This document shows, piece by piece, positions 8,120 to 16,080 of a DNA stretch of 64,000 nt. The stretch is from positions 687,001 to 751,000 of the forward strand of contig CP050293.1 of NCBI GenBank assembly GCA_014189435.1, written 5' to 3'. Below the pieces are notes generated by a model that was given only the letters and a program-made list of their open reading frames with translations, ran no database searches and was not told the origin of the DNA. Position 1 is the stretch's first letter. Every line of letters starts with the position of its first letter. The position numbers and the translations under genes are program-made. This DNA is from Mesorhizobium loti. GTDB taxonomy: Bacteria; Pseudomonadota; Alphaproteobacteria; Rhizobiales; Rhizobiaceae.

Positions 8120-9330
8120 GGCATCAGCGGCGTCTGCATCATCTGCAGATGCAGGTCCTTGCCCGTGTAGGGGTGCGCGTCGCAGACCGCTTCGTTGAGC
8201 TCGACGCCGAGGCCGGGCTCCTTCGACGGGATGACGTTGCCGTCCTGCCACTCGATCTTCTTCTTCAAGAGCGTGGCGTGAAAACCGTCCCACTGCTTCA
8301 GCGATTCCAGGATGAGGAAATTGGGCAGCGTCACCGCAAGCTGGATGTTGGCGGCGCCGACGATCGGCCCGCAATAGCAGTGCGGGGCGATCTGGATGTG
8401 GTAGGCCTCGGCCATGGCGGCGATCTTCTTGGTTTCGAGGATGCCGCCGGAGCGGCCGAGGTCCGGCTGCAGGATGGTCGCGGCGCGGTTCTCGATGACG
8501 CGGGCGAATTCGAACTTGGTCGTCAGCCGCTCGCCGGTGGCGATCGGGATCGACGTGCCGCGGGCCACTTGGGCCATCACTTCGGGCATGTCCGGCGGCA
8601 CCGGCTCCTCGAACCACAGCGGATCATAGGGTTCGATGGCGCGCGCCATGCGCAGCGCGCCGGAGGCGGTGAACTGGCCGTGCGTGCCAAACAGGATGTC
8701 GGCGCGGGTGCCGACCGCCTCGCGGATTGCCTTGATCATGCGGGTGGAGACATCGATGTCGACGAGGCGCGGCTGGTGGCCGTCGAAAGCGGTATAGGGG
8801 CCGGCCGGGTCGAGCTTGACGGCATTGAAACCCTGTTCGACATATTCCAGCGCGCAGGCGGCGGCGAGATCGGGGTCGTTGTAGACGTTCTTGCCGTCAG
8901 GCGCGTCCTCGGAATGGACGCTGCCGGTGTGCGGATAGAGGTAGGTGTAGGAGCGCAGCGTTTCGTGCACCTGGCCGCCGAGCAGTTTGTAGACCGGCTT
9001 GTTGGCCTCCTTGCCGATAATGTCCCAGCAGGCCATTTCCAGTGCCGAGAAGCAGCCCATGCCGGACACGTCGGGCCGCTGGGTGAAGCCGGACGAATAG
9101 GCGCGGCGGAAGAAGTTCTCGATGTCGTGCGGATCGCGGCCGACGAGATAGCGCTCGGCCATGTCCTCGACCATCTTCGCCGTGACATGGGCGGAGAAGG
9201 TGGCGTTGTAGGCCTCGCCGTAGCCGACGACGCCGCCATCGGTGGTCAGCTTGACGAAGATGAAATACTTGCCGCCGATGCCGGGCGGCGGGTTGCCGAC
9301 AACCCAGGTCTTGACGTCGGTGATCTTCAT
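8116..9330 (-). CDS. Mandelate racemase/muconate lactonizing enzyme family (enolase superfamily) protein
   Basis: 404 residues. N-terminal capping domain (MKITDVKTWVVGNPPPGIGG), then a barrel domain with VKLDPAGPYTAF (K172 region), WFEEPVPP (E241/E242) and PIATGERLT (E267), and a late histidine in IAPHCYCGP. This fits sugar-acid dehydratases of the GalD/RspA-like branch, which abstract a proton alpha to a carboxylate using Mg2+. At the expected first metal ligand (D-F-H-G-R in GalD) the sequence reads G-T-H-G-Q (215-219), so the Asp seems absent. The gene overlaps both neighbours by 4 bases (ATGA and GTGA), so all three are coupled. Confidence 0.88.
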   Translation of the reverse strand: MKITDVKTWVVGNPPPGIGGKYFIFVKLTTDGGVVGYGEAYNATFSAHVTAKMVEDMAERYLVGRDPHDIENFFRRAYSSGFTQRPDVSGMGCFSALEMACWDIIGKEANKPVYKLLGGQVHETLRSYTYLYPHTGSVHSEDAPDGKNVYNDPDLAAACALEYVEQGFNAVKLDPAGPYTAFDGHQPRLVDIDVSTRMIKAIREAVGTRADILFGTHGQFTASGALRMARAIEPYDPLWFEEPVPPDMPEVMAQVARGTSIPIATGERLTTKFEFARVIENRAATILQPDLGRSGGILETKKIAAMAEAYHIQIAPHCYCGPIVGAANIQLAVTLPNFLILESLKQWDGFHATLLKKKIEWQDGNVIPSKEPGLGVELNEAVCDAHPYTGKDLHLQMMQTPLMP

Positions 9331-10943
9331 GTTTGGTCCTCCAGAACCAGTTCGGCGCCCTTCCAACCGGTCATGATCGAGGCGGCGTTGGTGTTGCCGG
9401 TGATGTTGTCGGGAAAGATCGAGGCGTCGATGACGCGCAAGCCGTCTATGCCGTGCACCTTGAGACGCGGATCGACGACGGCGCGCGAGGGATCGGGCCC
9501 CATGCGGCAGGTCGAGACCGGGTGATAGACGGTGCCCGAGCGTTTCCGGAAATCCTGGATCAGATCGGCGTCCGAAGTGATTGAAGGGCCAGGCAAAACC
9601 TCTTCCTCGATGATCTCGGCCATTGCGGGCATCGAGGCGATCTTGCGCACGAATTTCACCGCGTCGAGCATCTCGGCGACATCGGCTTCGGTTGAATAGG
9701 CATTGGCTGTTATCCTGGGATAATCGCGCGGATTGGCCGAGCGGATCATGATCTCGCCACGGCTCGACGGGCGGCAGTTGGACAGGCCGATGGAAAAGCC
9801 CGGCCATGGATCCGGCGTCAGGATCGGGCGCTCGCCGCTTTTGGGAATGACGGTCGAGAACGCCTGGAAATAGAGCTGCATATTGGGCCGCGTCGCAGCC
9901 GGGTCGGTGCGGAAGAAGCCGCCGGCATTGTTCATCGACAGCGACAGCGGGCCGGAGCGGGTCAGGATGTATTGCATGCCAACCAGCAGCTTGCCCCACC
10001 AGGGACGCAGCGTCTGGTTGAGCGTCGGCAGCTTGCCCTTGAAGGTGTAGTTGATGCCGACATGGTCCTGCAGATGCGCGCCGACATTCTCGTTGGCATG
10101 GACGATTGGGATGCCCAGGCCACCAAGCAGAGCGGAGGGACCGACGCCGGCCAGCTGCAGCAGCTGCGGCGAGTTGACCGAACCGCCCGACAGGATGACC
10201 TCGCGGCCGGCACGTGCCGTCTTCGTTTCGCCGTTCTGCTGATACTCGACGCCGACGGCGCGCTTGCCTTCGAACAGCACTCTGGTCGCCAGCGCATGCA
10301 TCTCGACGCGGACGTTGGCGCGCTTCATTGCCGGGCGCAGAAAGGCGCGCGCCGCCGACATGCGGCGGCCGTTGCGGGTCGAGATCTGGTAGATGCCGAC
10401 ACCTTCCTGGGCGGCACCGTTGAAATCCGGATTGAGCGGCAGGCCGGCCTGCTGGCCGGCAGAGAGATAGCGCTTGGTCAGCGGGTGGACGGCATTCGTA
10501 CAGTCGGTGACATGCAGCGGGCCGCCCGTGCCGCGCCATGCATCAGCGCCAGCCTGGTTGTCCTCGAGCGCCTTGAAGGCGGGCAGCAGGTCGTCATAGC
10601 CCCAGCCGGGATTGCCGGCGGCCGCCCAGGCATCGAAATCCTCGCGCGCGCCCCTGATCCACACCATGGCGTTGATCGAGCTCGAACCGCCGAGCAGCTT
10701 GCCGCGCGGCCAGTGGTCGGCATTGCCGGCAAGCCCCGGGTCCGGCTCGGCCTTGTAGTTCCAGTTGACGGCAGGATCGAAGAAGGTCTTGCCATAGCCG
10801 AGCGGCATCTGCACGTAGAAGCGGCGGTCGGTGCCGCCGGCCTCCAGCACCAGCACCGAGAAGCGCCCCGAGGCCGACAGTTTGTCCGCCAGAACCGAGC
10901 CGGCCGAGCCGGACCCGACGATGATGAAGTCATAGGTCTGCAT
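9327..10943 (-). CDS. GMC family FAD-dependent oxidoreductase (choline/alcohol dehydrogenase-like)
   Basis: 538 residues. The N-terminal dinucleotide fold is DFIIVGSGSAGSVLA with the acidic strand end VLVLEAGG. GMC signature 1 is GKLLGGSSSINAMVWIRG, signature 2 is near GGSVNSPQLLQLAGVG, and the C-terminal region has YHPVSTCRMG and the active-site stretch ending PDNITGNTNAASIMTG. Members oxidise primary or secondary alcohols of sugars, choline or polyols. It is the first gene of a minus-strand operon and its stop overlaps the start of the enolase-superfamily gene (ATGA). Its promoter must lie in 10944-11200, which it shares with the divergent purC-like gene. Confidence 0.9.
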   Translation of the reverse strand: MQTYDFIIVGSGSAGSVLADKLSASGRFSVLVLEAGGTDRRFYVQMPLGYGKTFFDPAVNWNYKAEPDPGLAGNADHWPRGKLLGGSSSINAMVWIRGAREDFDAWAAAGNPGWGYDDLLPAFKALEDNQAGADAWRGTGGPLHVTDCTNAVHPLTKRYLSAGQQAGLPLNPDFNGAAQEGVGIYQISTRNGRRMSAARAFLRPAMKRANVRVEMHALATRVLFEGKRAVGVEYQQNGETKTARAGREVILSGGSVNSPQLLQLAGVGPSALLGGLGIPIVHANENVGAHLQDHVGINYTFKGKLPTLNQTLRPWWGKLLVGMQYILTRSGPLSLSMNNAGGFFRTDPAATRPNMQLYFQAFSTVIPKSGERPILTPDPWPGFSIGLSNCRPSSRGEIMIRSANPRDYPRITANAYSTEADVAEMLDAVKFVRKIASMPAMAEIIEEEVLPGPSITSDADLIQDFRKRSGTVYHPVSTCRMGPDPSRAVVDPRLKVHGIDGLRVIDASIFPDNITGNTNAASIMTGWKGAELVLEDQT

Positions 10944-11130
10944 GATGGAAATGGGAGGCTCCGGAAATCTGGCCGCAGCCTAGACGCGACGGGTTCGCGG
11001 AGTCGCCGCGTCATCCGGCATCAGTTGTGAAAAAAGCGACGGTCGAACTGGTCGAGTTTGCGGGGATTCCCGACAATCGCGCTTGATATCTACCTTCTCG
11101 ACAGCTTATGCGATGGCATTATTTTGGCGC

Positions 11131-11168
11131 ATGATTTTTTCCGAAAAGTCTGCAACTTTTCGGAATCA
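11131..11168. repeat. Palindromic intergenic element between divergent genes
   Basis: Perfect 9-bp inverted repeat CCGAAAAGT / ACTTTTCGG (11141-11149 and 11155-11163, 5-base loop), flanked by an outer CATGAT / ATCATG pair. The same core with ATCATG ends is a common dispersed palindrome in Rhizobiales genomes, so this is more likely a repeat than an operator. It is nevertheless placed just upstream of the SAICAR synthetase start. Confidence 0.55.
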
Positions 11169-11202
11169 TGCTCTGGCCACTCTGCGGAAGGCAGGAAATC
11201 AT

Positions 11203-12144
11203 ATGCGGACCCTTCCTGACGCGTTCATTCCCGAACTGCCGGGCCACTACAGCGGCAAGGTCCGCGAGAACTACGATCTGGCGGATGGCAGGCGCATCAT
11301 CATCGCCACCGACCGCCTCAGTGCCTTCGACACCATCCTGACTTCGATCCCGTGCAAGGGAGAGATCCTCACGCAGACGGCGCGGTATTGGTTCGAGGAA
11401 ACCGCCGACATCTGTCCGAACCATGTTCTCGAATACCCCGACCCGAACGTCGTCGTCGGCACAAGGCTCGACATCCTGCCGGTGGAGATCGTCGTGCGTG
11501 GCTATCTGGCGGGAACCACCAGCACCTCGATCCTGACCCGGTACCGGCGCGGTGACCGCGACATGTATGGCATCCGCCTGCCGGACGGCCTGCGCGACAA
11601 TGAGAAACTGGCCGAACCCATCATCACGCCGACCAGCAAGGCCGCGCATGGCGGCCATGACGAGCCGCTGTCCAAAGCCGAGATCCTCGAACAGGGCCTG
11701 CTCACGCAGGCGCAGTGGGACACCGTTTCGGACTATGCCTTGCGGCTGTTCGCCCGCGGCCAGCAGCGCGCCGCTGAACGCGGCCTCATCCTCGCCGACA
11801 CGAAATACGAATTCGGCACCGACATGAACGGCACCATCATTCTTGCCGACGAAATCCACACGCCCGACAGCAGCCGGTACTGGATCGCGGCGAGCTACGA
11901 ACAGGCGCTCGCCAGCGGCAGCCGGCCGGAGAGCTTCGACAAGGATTTCATCCGCTCATGGGTCTCGGCGCGGTGCGATCCCTACAGCGATCCGATCCCA
12001 AAAATACCCGACGAGATCGTCGAACAGGCCTCCAGGGTTTATGCGCAGGCCTATGAGGCAATCACAGGCAAAGCGTTTATGCCCGACCTGTCCGGTGGCA
12101 CGGTGCTGGACCGCATCCGAGCTAACCTCGCAGGTTATTTTTGA
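11203..12144 (+). CDS. purC: Phosphoribosylaminoimidazole-succinocarboxamide (SAICAR) synthase, long Ade1-like form
   Basis: 313 residues from the ATG at 11203 (AGGA upstream; the frame is open from 11083). SAICAR synthetase motifs are visible: [11 protein letters not shown] (nucleotide-binding start), [10 protein letters not shown], the substrate segment [11 protein letters not shown] and LADTKYEFG. Catalyses ATP-dependent joining of CAIR and aspartate in purine synthesis. The length of about 300 residues and the [14 protein letters not shown] insertion are more like fungal Ade1 than the typical short bacterial PurC of about 250. It stands alone, outside any pur operon, so it may be a second paralogue. 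Function is well supported; whether it is the main enzyme is not. Confidence 0.9.
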   Translation: MRTLPDAFIPELPGHYSGKVRENYDLADGRRIIIATDRLSAFDTILTSIPCKGEILTQTARYWFEETADICPNHVLEYPDPNVVVGTRLDILPVEIVVRGYLAGTTSTSILTRYRRGDRDMYGIRLPDGLRDNEKLAEPIITPTSKAAHGGHDEPLSKAEILEQGLLTQAQWDTVSDYALRLFARGQQRAAERGLILADTKYEFGTDMNGTIILADEIHTPDSSRYWIAASYEQALASGSRPESFDKDFIRSWVSARCDPYSDPIPKIPDEIVEQASRVYAQAYEAITGKAFMPDLSGGTVLDRIRANLAGYF

Positions 12145-12184
12145 GAGGTGCGCCTCTCAGCTAACGCCTTGTCTTGCGCCGTGC

Positions 12185-12335
12185 AGTCGACCCCCACTCC
12201 GTCGAGCTTCGCTCGACACCTCTCCCCGATCGACGGGGGTAGAGGAAGGGCGCGAGCTTGGCCGGACTGGTGCCTTCCTCTCCCTCCGGAGGGGGAGAGG
12301 TGGCGCTGCGAAGCAGCGACGGAGTGGGGGAAGCC
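12185..12335. repeat. Rhizobial intergenic palindromic mosaic element
   Basis: Outer 14-bp inverted repeat CCCCCACTCCGTCG (12191-12204) and CGACGGAGTGGGGG (12317-12330), with nested CACCTCTCCCC / GGGGAGAGGTG pairs inside. This is the layout of RIME-like mosaic elements of Rhizobiales. It fills the gap between purC and the thioesterase gene (12145-12495), where I see no gene. Confidence 0.7.
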
Positions 12336-12495
12336 CGCTCCAAAGCCCGAAGCCGCTGAAAATCAGGCACAACCGGGCGAATGCCAAGGCTAGCCTACGG
12401 CCCATGGAGGCGAGGAAAAAGCAGCTGTGGCGCGTTGACCTGTTCCTGCAGCGGCGATACGGGGTCAATGACCATCATCTCACAAGGATTCCCCC

Positions 12496-12891
12496 ATGGT
12501 GCAGTACGCTGAAGGACGGCCACTCGGCGATCTGACGCTGCGCACGCTGGCCATGCCTTCGGATGCCAATGCCGCCGGCGACATTTTTGGCGGCTGGGTG
12601 ATGGCGCAGATGGATCTGGCCTGCGGTATCCGCGCCGCCGAGCGCGCCAGGGGCCGCGTGGTGACGGCGGCGGTGAAAGAGATGTCCTTCGCCAAGCCGA
12701 TGAAGATCGGCGACACGCTGTGCATTTACACCCATGTCGAGCGCGTCGGCCGCACCTCGATGACGCTCAAGGTCGAAGCCTGGGCGCAGCGCTACCTCTC
12801 CGACCTGATGGAAAAGGTCACCCATGCCGATTTCGTCATGGTGGCGCTGGATGGCGAAGGCAAACCGAAAGCGGTCCCTGCCGAAGGCTGA
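12496..12891 (+). CDS. Acyl-CoA thioesterase, hotdog fold (YciA-like)
   Basis: 131 residues. MPSDANAAGDIFGGWVMAQMD contains the hotdog active-site motif N/D-x-x-G-x-x-x-G-G-W with the catalytic Asp of the YciA/BACH group, followed by the central helix and VVTAAVKEMSFAKPM. Such enzymes hydrolyse short- to long-chain acyl-CoAs. The ATG is preceded by AAGGA about 8 bases upstream. It is monocistronic, between a repeat element and a small secreted protein gene. Family assignment is strong; the exact acyl specificity is not visible. Confidence 0.88.
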   Translation: MVQYAEGRPLGDLTLRTLAMPSDANAAGDIFGGWVMAQMDLACGIRAAERARGRVVTAAVKEMSFAKPMKIGDTLCIYTHVERVGRTSMTLKVEAWAQRYLSDLMEKVTHADFVMVALDGEGKPKAVPAEG

Positions 12892-13007
12892 CGGAAGCCG
12901 TTTCTCCCAAGCTTGGCCATTTGTAACAGCGCCCGTGCGGGAGGCGCTTTTCGCGACATCCAATGGTTGCCTCCAGGCCCGATTGTGCGGGCGTCGGAGG
13001 GGAGACA

Positions 13008-13211
13008 ATGCGTCAACATATGCTGAACGGCTGGCTTGTGGCAGCCCTGGTCGCGACGACCTGCCTGCTTGGCGTGACCGCTTATGCGGAGGTCAAGGAA
13101 GACATCTCGCGCATGGCCTGCACGCATGACCGCCAGGCCCTCGGCGAGCGGGCCGCGCGGTGCGATATCTGTGCCACGGTGCGATGCGACGTCCACACCT
13201 CAGGAGCCTGA
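13008..13211 (+). CDS. Small secreted protein, unknown function
   Basis: 67 residues from the ATG at 13008, which has a strong GGAGGGGAG site 5-12 bases upstream; an in-frame ATG lies four codons later. Residues about 9-27 (WLVAALVATTCLLGVTAYA) form a signal peptide with cleavage after AYA. The mature peptide is about 40 residues with four cysteines (MAC, RCDIC, RCD), suggesting disulphides or metal binding. No family recognised. The strong ribosome binding site and clean signal peptide argue that it is real. The 150 bases downstream to the HxlR gene contain nothing recognisable. Confidence 0.55.
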   Translation: MRQHMLNGWLVAALVATTCLLGVTAYAEVKEDISRMACTHDRQALGERAARCDICATVRCDVHTSGA

Positions 13212-13360
13212 GCCGCAGCCGCCAGGGATGGAGCACGAAGGCATTCCGCCAGCCAACACAGCACGCGCAATCGAGCAACGATCCGCGCGGCCGACATAGA
13301 ATCCCGGATCAGGTCAAGCCGAAGTCACGTGTGGGCGGCATCCCTTGCTGGCCAAGGGTT

Positions 13361-13729
13361 TCAGGCATGCATGCCGTCGAATTTTTCGCGCGCCGCCTTG
13401 ACGCGCGTGGTGTTCTTGCGCGCCCATTCGCCCAGCGCGCTGACCGGGATCAGCAGTTCGTGACCGAGCTCGGTCAGCTCATAGTCGACACGCGGCGGAA
13501 TGGTCGGAAACACGGTGCGGGTGACGAAGCCGTCACGCTCCAGCCCGCGCAAGGTGGTGGTCAGCATCTTCTGTGAAATGCCGCCGACGGCGGCGCGCAA
13601 TTCGTTGAAGCGCAGCGGTCCGTCACCCAGCTTGCCGACGACCAGAACGGTCCATTTGTCGCCGACGCGCTGCAGGATTTCCGAGATGGCGCGGCAGTCC
13701 TCGGAGCGGTGCGGGTGCCTCAGTAACAA
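13361..13729 (-). CDS. HxlR family transcriptional regulator
   Basis: 122 residues from a TTG at 13729, chosen because AAGGAGG lies 7 bases upstream; the frame runs open to 13807, which would remove most of the promoter region. The winged helix-turn-helix is typical: CRAISEILQRVGDKWTVLVV, then FNELRAAVGGISQKMLTTTLRGL and DGFVTRTVFPTIPPRVDYEL. The N-terminal cysteine (EDC) is conserved in redox- or quinone-responsive HxlR proteins such as YodB/QorR. It is divergent from an NAD(P)H:FMN reductase gene (13820) and probably represses it and itself. Confidence 0.88.
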   Translation of the reverse strand: MLLRHPHRSEDCRAISEILQRVGDKWTVLVVGKLGDGPLRFNELRAAVGGISQKMLTTTLRGLERDGFVTRTVFPTIPPRVDYELTELGHELLIPVSALGEWARKNTTRVKAAREKFDGMHA

Positions 13730-13776
13730 AAAAGTGCCTCCTTGCTTCTCGAATTGGCAGTATCCCATATAGCGCC

Positions 13777-13793
13777 GGTATCCAAACGATACC
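13777..13793. promoter_or_regulatory. Putative HxlR operator
   Basis: Perfect inverted repeat GGTATC-CAAAC-GATACC in the intergenic region between the HxlR gene and the FMN reductase gene, 26 bases before the reductase ATG. Size and symmetry suit a dimeric winged-helix repressor. The overlap with promoter elements is inferred, not shown. Confidence 0.55.
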
Positions 13794-13819
13794 AGCTTTA
13801 CTTGCAAGGAGAGCCCCCC

Positions 13820-14425
13820 ATGTCAAAACCCAAGATCGCCATCATTGTCGGTTCGACGCGCGCCGCGCGCTTCGCCGACGTACCGACCCAGTGGATCGCC
13901 AAGATCGCCAAGTCGCACGCCGATATCGACGTCGAAGTCGTCGACCTGCGCGACTTCCCGTTGCCCTTCTTCGACGAGGTCGCATCCTCCGCCTGGGCAC
14001 CGTCGCAGAACGAAGTGGCTAAGCGCTGGCAGAAGAAGGTCGCCGAATTCGACGGCTTCATCTTCACCGCCGCTGAATACAATCACGGCCCGACGGCTGT
14101 GCTGAAGAACGCCATCGACTACGCAGCCAACGAATGGAACAAGAAGCCGGCCGGCTTTGTCGGCTATGGCAGCGTCGGTGGCGCGCGCGCCGTCGAACAG
14201 CTGCGCCTTCATGCTGTCGAATTGCAGATGGCGCCGGTCAAGTCGGCCGTCCATATCGCCTGGGGCGATTTCCTCGCCGTCCGCCAAGGCGAGAAGAAGC
14301 TGGAAGATCTCGAGCATCTGAACCAGGCCGCCACTGCGCTGGTCAACGACGTTGCCTGGTGGGCCAAGGTGCTCAAGGCAGCGCGTCAGGCCGATGCCGT
14401 CGCCGAGGAAGTCAAGGCGGCCTGA
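13820..14425 (+). CDS. NAD(P)H-dependent FMN reductase / flavodoxin-fold oxidoreductase
   Basis: 201 residues. The flavodoxin-like FMN loop is IIVGSTRAARFADVP, and the second FMN segment is FTAAEYNHGPTAVLKNAIDY, which is diagnostic of the NADPH-dependent FMN reductase/quinone reductase family (YieF/ChrR-like). It transfers two electrons from NAD(P)H to flavins or quinones, protecting against redox-cycling compounds. The ATG at 13820 has AAGGAGAG upstream. The divergent HxlR gene and the palindrome between them suggest induction by electrophiles or quinones. A strong terminator follows 32 bases after the stop. Confidence 0.88.
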   Translation: MSKPKIAIIVGSTRAARFADVPTQWIAKIAKSHADIDVEVVDLRDFPLPFFDEVASSAWAPSQNEVAKRWQKKVAEFDGFIFTAAEYNHGPTAVLKNAIDYAANEWNKKPAGFVGYGSVGGARAVEQLRLHAVELQMAPVKSAVHIAWGDFLAVRQGEKKLEDLEHLNQAATALVNDVAWWAKVLKAARQADAVAEEVKAA

Positions 14426-14457
14426 CCGCCGGTTCGAATTATCCTCCCAAGGATATG

Positions 14458-14481
14458 GGGCGGCGCTTGCGCCGCCCTTTT
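14458..14481 (+). terminator. Rho-independent terminator after the FMN reductase gene
   Basis: GGGCGGCG-CTTG-CGCCGCCC stem-loop followed by TTTT. It lies between two convergent genes and touches the stop codon of the HxlR gene on the other strand (14481-14483). Confidence 0.85.
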
Positions 14482-14894
14482 CAATTGGGGGAAGCCATGG
14501 CGTCGTGTTGTGCCTGCCTCGGCCGGATGATGCAGTCGGCGAGGCGGTCCATCTCGTTCAACTCATCGGCATGGTGCTGGCCCCATTGGCAGAGCGCCAG
14601 TAGGATCGGCTCGAGGCTGAGGCCGAGACCTGTTGCCGAATACTCGACGCGCGAAGGCACTTCGGCGAAGATCTCGCGGCTGACGAGACCGTGCTCTTCC
14701 ATTTCGCGCAGTTGCTGGATCAGCACTTTCTGGGTGATGCCAGGCATCATCGCCTTAAGTGCCGACAGCCGCCGGGGGCCATCGAAGAGGTGGTAGAGGA
14801 TGACCGCCTTCCAGCGCCCCGCGATCACTTTCAGCGCCCGTTCCGCCGGCAGCATCGGCAGCCTCTTGATGGGCATTCTCTTGGGATTGGGCAT
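14481..14894 (-). CDS. HxlR family transcriptional regulator (second)
   Basis: 137 residues from the ATG at 14894, with AGGAGG 6 bases upstream. Winged helix: ALKVIAGRWKAVILYHLFDGPRRLSALKAMMPGITQK, then LIQQLREMEEHGLVSREIF. Unlike the neighbouring HxlR protein, the N-terminus before the helix contains no cysteine, so ligand sensing may differ. It is divergent from a zinc-free quinone oxidoreductase gene (14992) and probably controls it. Two HxlR/oxidoreductase pairs follow one another here. Confidence 0.88.
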   Translation of the reverse strand: MPNPKRMPIKRLPMLPAERALKVIAGRWKAVILYHLFDGPRRLSALKAMMPGITQKVLIQQLREMEEHGLVSREIFAEVPSRVEYSATGLGLSLEPILLALCQWGQHHADELNEMDRLADCIIRPRQAQHDAMASPN

Positions 14895-14991
14895 GGTCAC
14901 CTCCTGGTCAGCAGGGGACAAATGAGTGTGTAGCCGAGGCTCCGCAGATAGTGGCAAACCGCTGCTGATACCAGAGCGATCGGAGTTTGCC

Positions 14992-15972
14992 ATGAAAGCC
15001 ATTCAACTCAGCCGCTTCGGCGGTCCCGACGTGCTGGAGGTGGTCGATCTGCCGACACCGGCGCCGCAGGCCGGCGAGGTGCTGATCCGGGTGCAAGCCG
15101 CCGGGATCAACTTCTTCGAAGTGCTGATGCGCGCTGACCGCTACGCGGTGACGCCGCAGCTCCCCATGATCCTGGGCGTCGAGGCAGCGGGCGTCGTCGA
15201 GGCCGTCGGGCAAGGCGTCGATGCACAATTTCTGGGGCGCCGTGTCGCCGCGCCGCTGTTCATGTCGCAACGTCCTCACAGCGGCTATGCGGAGCAGGTG
15301 ACGATGTCAGCCGATCTCGCCGTGCCGCTGCCGGATGCGCTGCCATTCGAGGATGCGACCGCGTTGATGGTGCAGGGACTGACGGCCCTTCATCTGCTCC
15401 GGCAAAGCCCGCCGGAAGACAAGGCGGTGCTGGTGCCGGCCGCGTCGGGCGGCGTGGGATCGTTGCTTGTCCAACTGGCCAGGCTGAAGGGCGCTCGCCA
15501 GGTGGTCGCGGCCGCCGGCGGCAAGGCCAAGCTCGATCTTGCTCTGTCGCTCGGCGCCGATGCCACGGTCGACTACACCAATCCGGATTGGCCCGCCCGC
15601 GTCCGCGACGTCACGGACGGGAAGGGCGTCGACATCATCTACGACACAGTCGGCGGCGCGCTGACGGCTGCGTCGCTGCAGGCTCTGGCGCCTGGCGGCG
15701 AACTGGTATTCGCGGCGCTCGGCCGTTATGCGCTAGCGGCTTCCGATCTGGAGGCGATGATCGGCCGCAACCAGTCGCTGAGAGGTTTCGCGCTGCTGCC
15801 GCTGCTGTCCCCGGACGTGCTGAAGGCCAGCCTGTCCGAACTGTTCCAGTTGGCGGCGAGCGGCCGTCTGCAGGTCACGATCGGCGGCCGCCTCCCGCTC
15901 GACAGGGCTAGCGAGGCGCACCGCCTGCTGGAGGAGCGCGGCTCGACCGGGAAGGTGGTGTTGATACCCTAA
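14992..15972 (+). CDS. Quinone oxidoreductase, zinc-independent MDR family
   Basis: 326 residues from the ATG at 14992 (CGGAG 6 bases upstream; the frame is open from 14926). N-terminal GroES-like domain (KAIQLSRFGGPDVLEVVDLP, then AAGINFFEVLMRAD) and a Rossmann domain with VLVPAASGGVGSLLVQLAR, typical of NADPH:quinone reductases (QOR/crystallin-zeta branch). The zinc-ligand residues of alcohol dehydrogenases are absent. It reduces quinones or alpha,beta-unsaturated carbonyls. Divergent HxlR gene upstream; a 7-bp inverted pair GGCAAAC (14953-14959) / GTTTGCC (14985-14991) lies in the promoter region and could be an operator, but may be chance. Confidence 0.88.
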   Translation: MKAIQLSRFGGPDVLEVVDLPTPAPQAGEVLIRVQAAGINFFEVLMRADRYAVTPQLPMILGVEAAGVVEAVGQGVDAQFLGRRVAAPLFMSQRPHSGYAEQVTMSADLAVPLPDALPFEDATALMVQGLTALHLLRQSPPEDKAVLVPAASGGVGSLLVQLARLKGARQVVAAAGGKAKLDLALSLGADATVDYTNPDWPARVRDVTDGKGVDIIYDTVGGALTAASLQALAPGGELVFAALGRYALAASDLEAMIGRNQSLRGFALLPLLSPDVLKASLSELFQLAASGRLQVTIGGRLPLDRASEAHRLLEERGSTGKVVLIP

Positions 15973-16080
15973 TATCGCGATAGCGGCGGAGACGCGCCGA
16001 TCGGGGTTGGACTGCTACATCGCCGGGGCTGCCATCTGGTCCCGCCCTTTGCCCTGATATATCCGGCTGCCATCCGACAC

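Noticed and set aside
8149..9525. 458-residue plus-strand ORF
   Set aside because: Shadow of the enolase-superfamily and GMC genes.
8116..10539. 807-residue open frame on the minus strand
   Set aside because: Only the part from 9330 down is the enolase-superfamily gene. The upstream extension is an out-of-frame reading of the GMC gene.
12145..12495. Short ORFs inside the purC-thioesterase gap
   Set aside because: They read through a palindromic repeat and are Arg/Ser/Pro-rich low-complexity products.
14427..14445. GGTTCGAATTA resembling a tRNA T-loop
   Set aside because: No acceptor, D or anticodon arms can be built around it; it lies just after the FMN reductase stop codon.
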